Origin: JBBCJM01 sp037190175
GTDB lineage: Bacteria > Pseudomonadota > Alphaproteobacteria > Rhodobacterales > Rhodobacteraceae
NCBI GenBank assembly: GCA_037190175.1
Contig: JBBCJM010000194.1
Location: 1-6,029 of the forward strand
Direction: 5' to 3'
DNA: 6,029 nt
The notes under the pieces: generated by a model
Database searches by the model: none
What the model saw: the letters and a program-made list of their open reading frames with translations, nothing else
Told to the model about the DNA's origin: nothing
Made by a program: the position numbers and the translations under genes
Part shown: piece by piece, positions 1 to 5,989 of the stretch
Position numbering within the stretch: the stretch's first letter is position 1
Layout of the letters: every line of letters starts with the position of its first letter

Positions 1-84
1 GGACCCCCCGCGGGCTATTTGTCAGAAGTGGTTCTGGCGGAGAGCCCCGGGGGTTTTGCACCCCCGGACCCCCGCAGGATATTT
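1..84. repeat. Two copies of a short GC-rich intergenic repeat ending in TATTT
   Basis: Positions 1-20 (GGACCCCCCGCGGGCTATTT) and 66-84 (GGACCCCCGCAGGATATTT) match at 17 of 20 aligned positions, with one base missing from the second copy. They lie 65 bp apart in direct orientation. Weaker similarity may continue to a GGCGG end in both units (about 36-40 and 103-108). As I recall, GC-rich modules ending in an AT-rich step followed by AAGAAGCAGG-like sequence are common between genes in Rhodobacteraceae, and 92-104 resembles that continuation. The first copy touches the window edge and may be part of a longer array. No function is shown by the sequence. Confidence 0.5.
47..67. other. Perfect 8-bp hairpin between cvpA and the left edge
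   Basis: CCGGGGGT (47-54) pairs perfectly with ACCCCCGG (60-67) around a 5-base loop. There is no T-run after it on either strand, so it is not a canonical intrinsic terminator. It overlaps the second repeat unit, which begins at 66. It could be a secondary transcription stop, an RNA-stabilising 3' structure or simply part of the repeat family. Confidence 0.4.
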
Positions 85-104
85 AAGACACCAAAGAAAG
101 CAGG

Positions 105-133
105 CGGGGTTTTCGGGGATCCCGAAATCCCCG
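105..133 (-). terminator. Candidate terminator hairpin after cvpA
   Basis: Bases 105-117 pair with 121-133 in a 13-position stem with one T-T mismatch (110/128) and a 3-base loop. The structure starts 11 bases beyond the cvpA stop codon. On the cvpA strand it is followed by a mixed pyrimidine stretch (CCTGCTTTCTTTGG) rather than a clean T-run, so termination may be inefficient or Rho-assisted. The position, directly after the last gene of the radA-cvpA unit, is the main argument for a terminator. It could also be a repeat-family hairpin that protects the 3' end of the mRNA. Confidence 0.45.
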
Positions 134-144
134 GCGCTTTCCGC

Positions 145-723
145 TCAGCCGCCGGTCGGGGGGGTGTTCGGGGCGGCGCAGACGCTGGTCAGCTGTTCGT
201 AGCGCGCCACGATCCAGCCGGGCACGTCCTCGGGCAGGGTCTGGTCGATGTTGGTCTGGAAGGTGGCGAAGACCCGGGCCGAGCGCGAGCTGTCCACCAT
301 GGGGATCGAGTTCGGCCCCATGGCGAGGTCGTAGACGATGAAGGCGATCGCCACCAGCACGATCCCCCGCAGCACCCCGAAGAGGAACCCCAGTCCCTGG
401 TCGAGCCCGCCCAGCACCGACCGCTGCACCAGCGAGGAGAACAGCGGCGCGAAGAGCGACGCCACGATCAGCCCCAGCGCGAAGACCGCGGCGAAGGCGG
501 CGATCACGGAAAGTTCGCAGCTTTCCCCCAGGAAGTCGCCGATGAAGGGCGCCTCGCGCACCAGCGGCTGCACGGGGGCCGCGAACATGTAGGCCACCAC
601 CGCGGCGCCGATCCAGCCCAGGATCGCCAGCGCCTCGCGCACCAGACCCCGCGAATAGGCCAGGATCGCCGACAGCACGATGACCACGGCCACGATGCCA
701 TCGACCAGCGTAAAGCCTTCCAT
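145..723 (-). CDS. cvpA: CvpA family inner-membrane protein
   Basis: This 192-residue protein matches the CvpA (colicin V production) family. That family consists of small polytopic inner-membrane proteins needed for colicin V export in E. coli and linked to envelope stress tolerance; its molecular activity is not well defined. Four hydrophobic segments are visible, at about residues 8-22, 32-50, 72-95 and 110-131. The family-typical stretch GGLDQGLGFLFGVLRG (105-120) leads into the last helix. The C-terminal 60 residues are hydrophilic, with a Pro/Gly-rich end. The start at 723 is chosen because an AGGAG ribosome site (729-733) sits 5 bases upstream and the hydrophobic N-terminus begins at once. 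An upstream in-frame ATG at 780 would add 19 unrelated residues and overlap radA. The gene starts 28 bp after the radA stop, so the two are probably co-transcribed. purF, a frequent downstream partner of cvpA, is absent from the 144 bases that remain. Confidence 0.9.
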   Translation of the reverse strand: MEGFTLVDGIVAVVIVLSAILAYSRGLVREALAILGWIGAAVVAYMFAAPVQPLVREAPFIGDFLGESCELSVIAAFAAVFALGLIVASLFAPLFSSLVQRSVLGGLDQGLGFLFGVLRGIVLVAIAFIVYDLAMGPNSIPMVDSSRSARVFATFQTNIDQTLPEDVPGWIVARYEQLTSVCAAPNTPPTGG

Positions 724-728
724 TGGGT

Positions 729-733
729 CTCCT
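729..733 (-). promoter_or_regulatory. Ribosome binding site of cvpA
   Basis: On the minus strand AGGAG lies 5 bases before the ATG at 723. It decides the start in favour of 723 over the in-frame ATG at 780, whose upstream sequence is inside radA and has no comparable site. Confidence 0.7.
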
Positions 734-751
734 GTCCCTTTGCGGGCGGTG

Positions 752-2107
<1,356 letters not shown>

Positions 2108-2246
2108 GCCGCCTGTTTGCCCGCTGCCGCCGCGGCGCGCAAGGCGGGCAGCCGGTAACGGCGCGTTAGGGAATCGCTGCTAGCTCTGCCCCTGCCGGGC
2201 GACCGGCGCGCTGCTTGCAAAAACGCGTGACCTACACCCACCCCAA

Positions 2247-2274
2247 GCCCCGGCGGCCGCAAGGCCGGCGGGGC
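2247..2274. other. Strong hairpin with GCAA tetraloop upstream of idi
   Basis: Bases 2247-2258 pair with 2263-2274: 11 Watson-Crick pairs and a single G-G mismatch (2253/2268), closed by a GCAA loop at 2259-2262. GCAA is a GNRA tetraloop when read on the plus strand; the minus strand would have TTGC. The structure is therefore more natural in a plus-strand transcript, where it would sit in the idi leader about 65 bases before the start codon. It has no T-run on either side, so a simple intrinsic terminator is unlikely. A leader structure affecting mRNA stability, or a dispersed repeat, are alternatives. Confidence 0.45.
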
Positions 2275-2325
2275 GACCCTTGTCCCCGGCACCGGCGCGG
2301 GGCTATGGGAACGGCGCAGCAGCCC

Positions 2326-2329
2326 GGAG
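2326..2329 (+). promoter_or_regulatory. Ribosome binding site of idi
   Basis: GGAG lies 10 bases before the ATG at 2340. The spacing is at the long end of normal. It supports this ATG rather than the in-frame TTG at 2280 or the internal ATG at 2403. Confidence 0.5.
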
Positions 2330-2339
2330 CGCCGATCCG

Positions 2340-2891
2340 ATGACCAGTCCCCCCAATCCCGCCCCGCCCATCGCGGCCTGGGTGGAGGGCCGGCTGCAAC
2401 CGATGGACAAGCTGGAGGTGCATCGCCGCGGGTTGCGGCACCCCGCGGTCTCGGTCTTCGTGCTGCGCGGGCGCGAGGTGCTGATCCAGCGCCGCGCGGC
2501 GGGGAAGTACCATACCCCCGGGCTCTGGGCCAACGCCTGCTGCACCCATCCGCACTGGGGCGAGGATCCGGCCGCCTGCGCCACCCGCCGGCTGGCCGAG
2601 GAACTGGGGATCGCGGGGCTGCCGGTCGCCCCCGCGGGGCAGGTGGAATACCGCGCCGCGGTGGGCGGGGGCCTGACCGAACACGAGGTGGTCGAGGTCT
2701 TCGCCGCCGAGGCCCCCGCCGGGCTGCGCCTGGCCCCCGATCCGGCGGAGGTGGCGGATACCGACTGGATGGAGTTCGACGCGCTGGCCGCCGCGGTGCG
2801 GGCGGAGCCGGGCCGCTTCACCCCCTGGCTGCGGCTCTATCTGACCGACCATGCGGCCCGGCTGTTTCCCGACCTGGCGCCGCCGCCCTGA
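2340..2891 (+). CDS. idi: Type 1 isopentenyl-diphosphate delta-isomerase
   Basis: This 183-residue cytoplasmic enzyme interconverts isopentenyl diphosphate and dimethylallyl diphosphate, balancing the two precursors of isoprenoids (quinone tails, carotenoids, bacteriochlorophyll phytyl chains). It belongs to the Nudix-fold type 1 family. The region LIQRRAAGKYHTPGLWANACCTHP (residues 48-71) contains the catalytic Cys, C68 by alignment to the NxxCxHP motif. Candidate metal ligands are H28, H34 and H70, with the E114-x-E116 pair. A Nudix-like RRLAEELGI is at 83-91. The FTPWLRLYL segment near the C-terminus is also typical. Length matches the family. The start is chosen for homologous length and the upstream GGAG; a TTG at 2280 would add 20 residues unlike the family. 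No isoprenoid gene is next to it. It is transcribed towards znuA, with 13 bp between the stop codons. Confidence 0.95.
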   Translation: MTSPPNPAPPIAAWVEGRLQPMDKLEVHRRGLRHPAVSVFVLRGREVLIQRRAAGKYHTPGLWANACCTHPHWGEDPAACATRRLAEELGIAGLPVAPAGQVEYRAAVGGGLTEHEVVEVFAAEAPAGLRLAPDPAEVADTDWMEFDALAAAVRAEPGRFTPWLRLYLTDHAARLFPDLAPPP

Positions 2892-2911
2892 CCGCTGGCG
2901 GGGGTCAGCGG
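2888..2911. terminator. Possible bidirectional hairpin between idi and znuA stop codons
   Basis: CTGACC (2888-2893) pairs with GGTCAG (2903-2908) around a 9-base loop. The arms contain the TGA stops of idi and of znuA on opposite strands. An alternative 6-bp stem uses CCGCTG (2892-2897) with CAGCGG (2906-2911). Either would form in both transcripts. The stems are short and no T-run follows, so this is only a weak candidate for transcription termination between two convergent genes. It is still the only visible structure there. Confidence 0.3.
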
Positions 2912-3885
2912 GACAGGCAGTCGGCGATCCCCTCGGCCAGCCCGCCCAGCAGCGCGGCATAGAGCCCGGGCCCCGGTTCCAGCGTCATCCCCTCGGGGTC
3001 GAGCGCGGGGCCCAGTCGCGCGCCCGCGGCCTCGGCCAGTTGCGCGGCCAGCCGGGGGTCGTGGTTGGCCTCGGGGAAGACGCAGAGGTTCTGCGCCCCG
3101 ATCTCCGCCTGCAAGTCCCGCAGCCGGGCGGCGCCGGGGGCGGCGGCATCGCCCAGGCTGATCGACCCGGCCACGGTCAGCCCGAAATGCCCGGCGAAAT
3201 AGCCGTAGGCGTCATGGAACACCACGAAGGGCTCGTCGTGCAGCGGTTCCAGCAGCGCGGCGATCCGCGCCTCCTCGGCCGCCAGCGCCTCCGCCGCGGT
3301 GGCGGCATTGGCGGCATAGGCGGCGGCGTTCGGGGGGTCCAGCCGGCCCAGTTCGCCGGCGATCAGCCCCAGCCAGTGGCGCGCATTGGCGGGGTCGAGC
3401 CAGGCATGGGGGTCGGTGCCCTCGTGGGAATGGCCGTGGTCGTCATGCCCATGATCGTCGTGCGCGTGGTCCTCGTCCTCCTCGTGGTCATGATCCGCAT
3501 GGTCGTCGTGGTCGTGGCCCACGTGATCCTCATGATCGTGACCTTCCTCGCCATACTCCCGCAATTCCGTCCCCGGCGCGGCCAGCAGGCCCAGCCGCGG
3601 CACCTCCGGCCCCAGGCCCTCCAGCGCCCGCTCCAGCCACGGCGTGAGTTCCGGCCCCACCCAGACCACCAGCCCGGCCTCCTGCACCGCCGCGGCCTGG
3701 CTGGGGCGCAGGGCCATGTCGTGCGGGTTGGCCCCGCGTTCGGTCAGCAGCACCGGCGTGCCCAGGTCGCCCATCACCTGCGCCACCAGCGAATGCACCG
3801 GGGGGATGTCGGTCACCACGCGGGGCGGCTCGGCATGGGCGGGCAGGGCCAGGCTGGCCAGTGCCAGCGATATGGTATAACGCAT
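2905..3885 (-). CDS. znuA: ZnuA, zinc ABC transporter periplasmic binding protein
   Basis: This 326-residue protein of the cluster 9 (ZnuA/TroA) binding-protein family captures zinc in the periplasm and delivers it to ZnuBC. A short signal peptide ends at about residue 18 (PAHA before E19). Candidate zinc ligands are H55 (GANPHDM), H160 (TDPHAWLDP) and H224 (VFHDAY). The residue before the first His is Pro, where E. coli ZnuA has Glu59. Between the first two ligands lies a charged loop, residues 116-154, with 15 His plus many Asp/Glu, the hallmark of zinc-type members. C268 and C323 match the position of the conserved C-terminal disulfide of E. coli ZnuA. The start is supported by GAGGGA 8 bases upstream. 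The gene is divergent from zur-znuCB and shares a candidate Zur operator with it. Codons 2-5 contain ATA and TAT, unusual for this GC-rich gene (see the second candidate site). Confidence 0.97.
   Translation of the reverse strand: MRYTISLALASLALPAHAEPPRVVTDIPPVHSLVAQVMGDLGTPVLLTERGANPHDMALRPSQAAAVQEAGLVVWVGPELTPWLERALEGLGPEVPRLGLLAAPGTELREYGEEGHDHEDHVGHDHDDHADHDHEEDEDHAHDDHGHDDHGHSHEGTDPHAWLDPANARHWLGLIAGELGRLDPPNAAAYAANAATAAEALAAEEARIAALLEPLHDEPFVVFHDAYGYFAGHFGLTVAGSISLGDAAAPGAARLRDLQAEIGAQNLCVFPEANHDPRLAAQLAEAAGARLGPALDPEGMTLEPGPGLYAALLGGLAEGIADCLSR
3424..3540 (-). other. His/Asp-rich zinc-binding loop coding region of ZnuA
   Basis: This stretch encodes ZnuA residues 116-154: 15 histidines interleaved with Asp and Glu, mostly as HDH, HDDH and HGH units. 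At DNA level it is a low-complexity run of CAT/CAC/GAC/GAT codons, visible on the plus strand as repeated gtcgtc/atggtcgtg words. In known ZnuA proteins this loop is mobile and thought to collect or sense zinc in the periplasm. Such tracts vary in length between strains by replication slippage. Confidence 0.85.
3869..3881. promoter_or_regulatory. Second, weaker Zur-box-like site inside the start of znuA
   Basis: Read on the minus strand this is GTTATACCATATC. Against the idealised palindrome GTTATA-N-TATAAC it matches 10 of 12 specified positions, the same score as the core of the intergenic site. It covers znuA codons 3-6 and part of codon 2, and its centre is 55 bp from the centre of the intergenic site, about five helical turns. 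It could be a second Zur-binding site or a chance match from AT-rich signal-peptide codons. The consensus is from memory of gamma- and alphaproteobacterial Zur boxes. Confidence 0.3.
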
Positions 3886-3893
3886 CGGTTCGG

Positions 3894-3899
3894 TCCCTC
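3894..3899 (-). promoter_or_regulatory. Ribosome binding site of znuA
   Basis: GAGGGA on the minus strand lies 8 bases before the ATG at 3885. It is a good match to the anti-Shine-Dalgarno sequence and fixes the znuA start. Confidence 0.7.
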
Positions 3900-3902
3900 G
3901 TC

Positions 3903-3931
3903 TTGGTCCACGCCCTGATGGATGTTATATC
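3903..3931 (+). promoter_or_regulatory. Predicted promoter of zur-znuC-znuB
   Basis: A -35-like TTGGTC (3903-3908) and a -10-like TATATC (3926-3931) are separated by 17 bases. The matches are modest (3/6 and 4/6), but the AT-rich -10 stands out in this region. Transcription would start near 3938, giving a leader of about 23 bases before the ATG at 3961. The -10 lies inside the palindromic Zur site, so binding would block it. Confidence 0.4.
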
Positions 3932-3943
3932 GTAACATGTCAA
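3915..3943 (-). promoter_or_regulatory. Predicted promoter of znuA
   Basis: On the minus strand a perfect consensus TTGACA -35 occupies 3943-3938. After 17 bases comes CATCAG (3920-3915) as a weak -10. Transcription would begin near 3908 and the leader would be just over 20 bases, including the GAGGGA ribosome site. The Zur palindrome overlaps the -35 by one base and covers most of the spacer, the expected layout for repression. Confidence 0.45.
3922..3938. promoter_or_regulatory. Candidate Zur operator shared by znuA and zur-znuCB
   Basis: ATGTTATATCGTAACAT is a palindrome with perfect 6-bp arms (ATGTTA and TAACAT) around 5 bases. It resembles the proteobacterial Zur box, roughly ATGTTATAnTATAACAT. 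It lies upstream of both znuA and zur, overlapping the predicted znuA -35/spacer and the predicted zur -10. With the regulator gene directly adjacent, zinc-dependent repression of both arms plus autorepression is the natural reading. It is one of very few AT-rich islands in the window, which makes a chance palindrome less likely. Confidence 0.7.
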
Positions 3944-3960
3944 CCGCCCCCGAGAACCCC

Positions 3961-4443
3961 ATGCCCGACCCCGCCTTCCACCGGCACGATCATGCCCATT
4001 GCACCGCGCAGGTGATGGAGGCGGCCGAGGCGCTGGCCGCCGACCGCGGGCTGCGGCTGACCCCGGTGCGGCGCCGGGTGCTGGAGATCCTGGCCGAGGA
4101 ACACCGGGCGATGGGCGCCTATGACGTGCTGCAACGGCTGGCGGCCGAGGGGTTCGGCAACCAGCCCCCGGTGGCCTATCGCGCGCTGGATTTCCTGGTG
4201 GAACAGGGGCTTGCGCATCGGGTGCAGCGGCTGAACGCCTTCGCCGCCTGTATGCACCCCGGGCAGGACCATTCCCCGATGTTCCTGATATGCGCCGGCT
4301 GCGGGATGCTGGCCGAGACCGACGCCGCCCCGGTGCGCGCCGCGCTGGAGGCGGCGGCGGGGGCCGCGGGCTTCGCGGTGGAGCGCAGTACGGTCGAGGT
4401 GCTGGGCCGCTGCCCGGCCTGCCGGCAGGGCGACGGATGCTGA
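3961..4443 (+). CDS. zur: Zur, zinc-responsive Fur-family repressor
   Basis: This Fur-family protein (160 residues from 3961) has an N-terminal winged helix with LRLTPVRRRVLEIL (31-44) and the recognition region PPVAYRALDFL (69-79), then a C-terminal dimerisation domain. A structural zinc site is clear: C111-x2-C114 and C151-x2-C154. The regulatory site of E. coli Zur (His, Cys, His, Glu) aligns with H86, C97, H104 and E119 at nearly identical spacing, which separates it from Fur, Mur and PerR. With zinc bound it should dimerise and repress uptake genes. Three in-frame starts exist: 3922, 3937 and 3961. The first lies wholly inside the operator palindrome and the second starts within it. I chose 3961 because MPDPAFHRHDH resembles the N-terminus of homologues as I recall them and the predicted transcript starts near 3938; its ribosome site (GAGAA, 3952-3956) is weak. 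The stop overlaps znuC by 7 bases. Confidence 0.93.
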   Translation: MPDPAFHRHDHAHCTAQVMEAAEALAADRGLRLTPVRRRVLEILAEEHRAMGAYDVLQRLAAEGFGNQPPVAYRALDFLVEQGLAHRVQRLNAFAACMHPGQDHSPMFLICAGCGMLAETDAAPVRAALEAAAGAAGFAVERSTVEVLGRCPACRQGDGC

Positions 4444-5195
4444 TCGAGGCGCGGGGGCTTGGCGTCGACCTCGCCGGCCGGCGGGTGCTGGAGCGGGTGG
4501 ATTTCCGCATCCGCGCGGGCGAGATCGTCACGGTGGTCGGCCCCAACGGCTCGGGCAAGTCCACCCTCCTGCGCGCGCTGATCGGCATCCTGCCGGCCGC
4601 CGCGGGGCGGGTGGAGCGCGCCAAGGGCCTGCGGATCGGCTATGTGCCGCAAAGGCTGGCGCTGGACGGCACGCTGCCGATCACCGCCCGCCGCTTCCTG
4701 TCGCTGCCCCGCCGGGTGCCGCCGGCCGAGGCGCAGGCCGCCTTGGCCCGGGCGGGGGTGGAGGAGGTGGCGGAGCGGCAGATGAATGCGCTCTCCGGCG
4801 GGCAGTTCCAGCGGGTGCTGCTGGCCCGCGCCCTGCTGGGCCGGCCGCAGATCCTGATGCTGGACGAGCCCACGCAGGGGCTGGACCAGCCCGGCGAGGC
4901 GGCCTTCTACCGCCTGCTGGAGGAAGTGAGGCGGGATACGGGTGCGGCGGTGCTGCTGGTCAGCCACGACCTGCATGTGGTGATGGCGGCCTCGGACCGG
5001 GTGGTCTGCCTGAACGGGCATGTCTGCTGCGAGGGGGCGCCTTCGGTGGTCTCGGCGGCGCCGGAGTACCGGGCGCTGTTCGGGCTGGGCACGCAGGGGG
5101 CGCTGGCGCTCTATCGCCACGAGCACGACCATGGGCATGATCACACCCATACCCATGACCATACCCATGCGCATGGACACCATCATGCTGGATGA
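4437..5195 (+). CDS. znuC: ZnuC, zinc ABC transporter ATP-binding subunit
   Basis: This 252-residue cytoplasmic ATPase powers zinc import through ZnuB. All ABC motifs are present: Walker A GPNGSGKST (35-43), Q-loop YVPQ (69-72), signature LSGGQ (119-123), Walker B ILMLDEP (139-145) and the H-loop SHD (176-178). The VVCLNGHVCCEG segment (189-200) is typical of ZnuC. Residues 228-250 form a tail with 13 His alternating with Asp, Thr, Gly and Ala, absent from E. coli ZnuC as I recall it, and a probable zinc-binding element. The start at 4437 has AGGG 6 bases upstream and overlaps the zur stop by 7 bases, suggesting translational coupling. A longer frame from 4290 would read through zur in the wrong frame. 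The 3' end overlaps znuB by 11 bases. Confidence 0.97.
   Translation: MLIEARGLGVDLAGRRVLERVDFRIRAGEIVTVVGPNGSGKSTLLRALIGILPAAAGRVERAKGLRIGYVPQRLALDGTLPITARRFLSLPRRVPPAEAQAALARAGVEEVAERQMNALSGGQFQRVLLARALLGRPQILMLDEPTQGLDQPGEAAFYRLLEEVRRDTGAAVLLVSHDLHVVMAASDRVVCLNGHVCCEGAPSVVSAAPEYRALFGLGTQGALALYRHEHDHGHDHTHTHDHTHAHGHHHAG
5118..5186 (+). other. His-rich C-terminal tail coding region of ZnuC
   Basis: This encodes residues 228-250 of ZnuC, with 13 His in 23 residues, in repeated cat/cac-gac-acc codons. The znuB ATG at 5185 lies in the shifted frame of the final His-Ala codons, so the same repeated cat words supply the znuB start. No strong ribosome site precedes it; only GGA at 5175-5177 is visible, 7 bases upstream. 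znuB translation is therefore probably coupled to that of znuC. Confidence 0.75.
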
Positions 5196-5973
5196 CTTCC
5201 TGACCCGCGCGGCGCTGGCGGGCACAGGGCTGACGCTGGCGACCGGCCCCCTGGGCGCGCTGGTGGTGTGGCGGCGGATGGCCTATTTCGGCGATGCCAC
5301 GGCGCATGCCGCGATCCTGGGCGTGGCGCTGGCGCTGGCGCTGCACCTGCCGGTGGGGCTCGGCACCCTGGCGGTGGCGCTGGCGATGGCGGGCACCGTC
5401 TCCACGCTTGCGGGGCGCGGCTGGGCGATGGACACCACGCTGGGCGTGCTGGCGCATTCGGCGCTGGCCTTCGGGCTGGTCGCGGTGTCGTTCCTGCCGG
5501 GGGTGCGGACGGATCTGACCGCGCTGCTGTTCGGCGACATCCTGACGGTGACCCGCGCCGAGGTGGGGTTCATCTGGCTGGGCTCGCTGGCGGTGGCGGG
5601 GCTGCTGGCCTGGCGCTGGCAGGCGCTCTTGACCGCGACGCTCTCCGAGGACCTCGCCCATGCCGCCGGCATCGACCCGGGGCGCGAGCGGCTGGTGATG
5701 ACGCTGGCGCTGGCGCTGGTGGTGGCGCTGGCGCTGAAGGTGGTGGGCGCGCTCTTGATCGCTGCGCTGCTCATCATCCCCGCCGCCGCCGCCCGCGGGC
5801 TGGCCCGCAGCCCCGAGGGCATGGCGGCGCTGGCCGTGCTGGTGGGCGCGGGGGCGGTGCTGGGGGGGCTCGCGATGGCGCTGACCCTCGACACCCCCGC
5901 CGGCCCCTCCATCGTCACCGCCGCGGCGGTGGCCTTCGCGCTCTCGGCGGTCGCGGGGCGGCTGCGGGGATAG
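5185..5973 (+). CDS. znuB: ZnuB, zinc ABC transporter membrane permease
   Basis: This 262-residue polytopic protein of the ABC-3 (ZnuB/TroC) permease family forms the channel that accepts zinc from ZnuA. Hydrophobic segments are seen at about residues 9-30, 41-54, 58-76, 86-104, 128-143, 170-200, 212-235 and 242-258. The family sequence WRRMAYFGDATAHAAILG (29-46) carries the conserved D37 and H41. The cytoplasmic stretch SEDLAHAAGID (154-164) is the probable coupling region that docks on ZnuC. LLIAALLIIPAAAAR and the later DTPAGPSI are also typical. MLDDFLTRAALAG is the usual N-terminus; the in-frame ATG at 5173 would add only four residues. It is the last gene of zur-znuC-znuB and ends 16 bases before a strong inverted repeat. 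The run of gcgctggcgctgg-type codons at 5319-5345 and 5700-5735 simply encodes Ala-Leu helices. Confidence 0.96.
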   Translation: MLDDFLTRAALAGTGLTLATGPLGALVVWRRMAYFGDATAHAAILGVALALALHLPVGLGTLAVALAMAGTVSTLAGRGWAMDTTLGVLAHSALAFGLVAVSFLPGVRTDLTALLFGDILTVTRAEVGFIWLGSLAVAGLLAWRWQALLTATLSEDLAHAAGIDPGRERLVMTLALALVVALALKVVGALLIAALLIIPAAAARGLARSPEGMAALAVLVGAGAVLGGLAMALTLDTPAGPSIVTAAAVAFALSAVAGRLRG

Positions 5974-5989
5974 CCGCTCATCGAGCCTG

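Larger units (their letters stand above)
2108..2339. other. Divergent intergenic region between radA and idi
   Basis: These 232 bases separate two genes transcribed away from each other, so promoters for both should lie here. I could not identify a convincing -35/-10 pair for either. TTGCAA at 2215-2220 is -35-like for idi but has no matching -10 at 16-18 bases. Apart from the hairpin at 2247-2274 I see no RNA gene, repeat or coding sequence. The open frames crossing the region have the Arg/Pro/Ala-rich composition typical of GC-rich non-coding frames. Confidence 0.6.

Noticed and set aside
2280..2339. Upstream TTG start extending Idi by 20 residues
   Set aside because: The added residues do not resemble the family, and the ATG at 2340 has a GGAG site and gives the normal length.
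3424..3540. Repeated trinucleotide-like words suggesting a tandem repeat or CRISPR-like array
   Set aside because: No constant repeat/spacer unit exists. The pattern is explained by His/Asp codons of the ZnuA loop.
2851..3918. 355-codon open frame on the plus strand opposite znuA
   Set aside because: Its translation is Gln/Arg/Gly/Pro-rich with a Val/Met-rich run that is the antisense of the ZnuA His/Asp loop. znuA has a full family match, signal peptide and ligands.
3530..4624. 364-codon minus-strand frame crossing the znuA/zur promoter region
   Set aside because: It runs antisense to zur and then out of frame through znuA. Its composition is Arg/Pro/Ala-rich with no recognisable domain.
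4176..5225. 349-codon open frame on the minus strand opposite zur, znuC and the start of znuB
   Set aside because: It spans parts of three genes with clear motifs and has a low-complexity His/Gln/Arg composition typical of antisense frames in GC-rich DNA.
5319..5345. Repeated gcgctggc words in znuB as a possible DNA repeat
   Set aside because: They encode Ala-Leu transmembrane helix residues in frame and recur wherever such helices occur.
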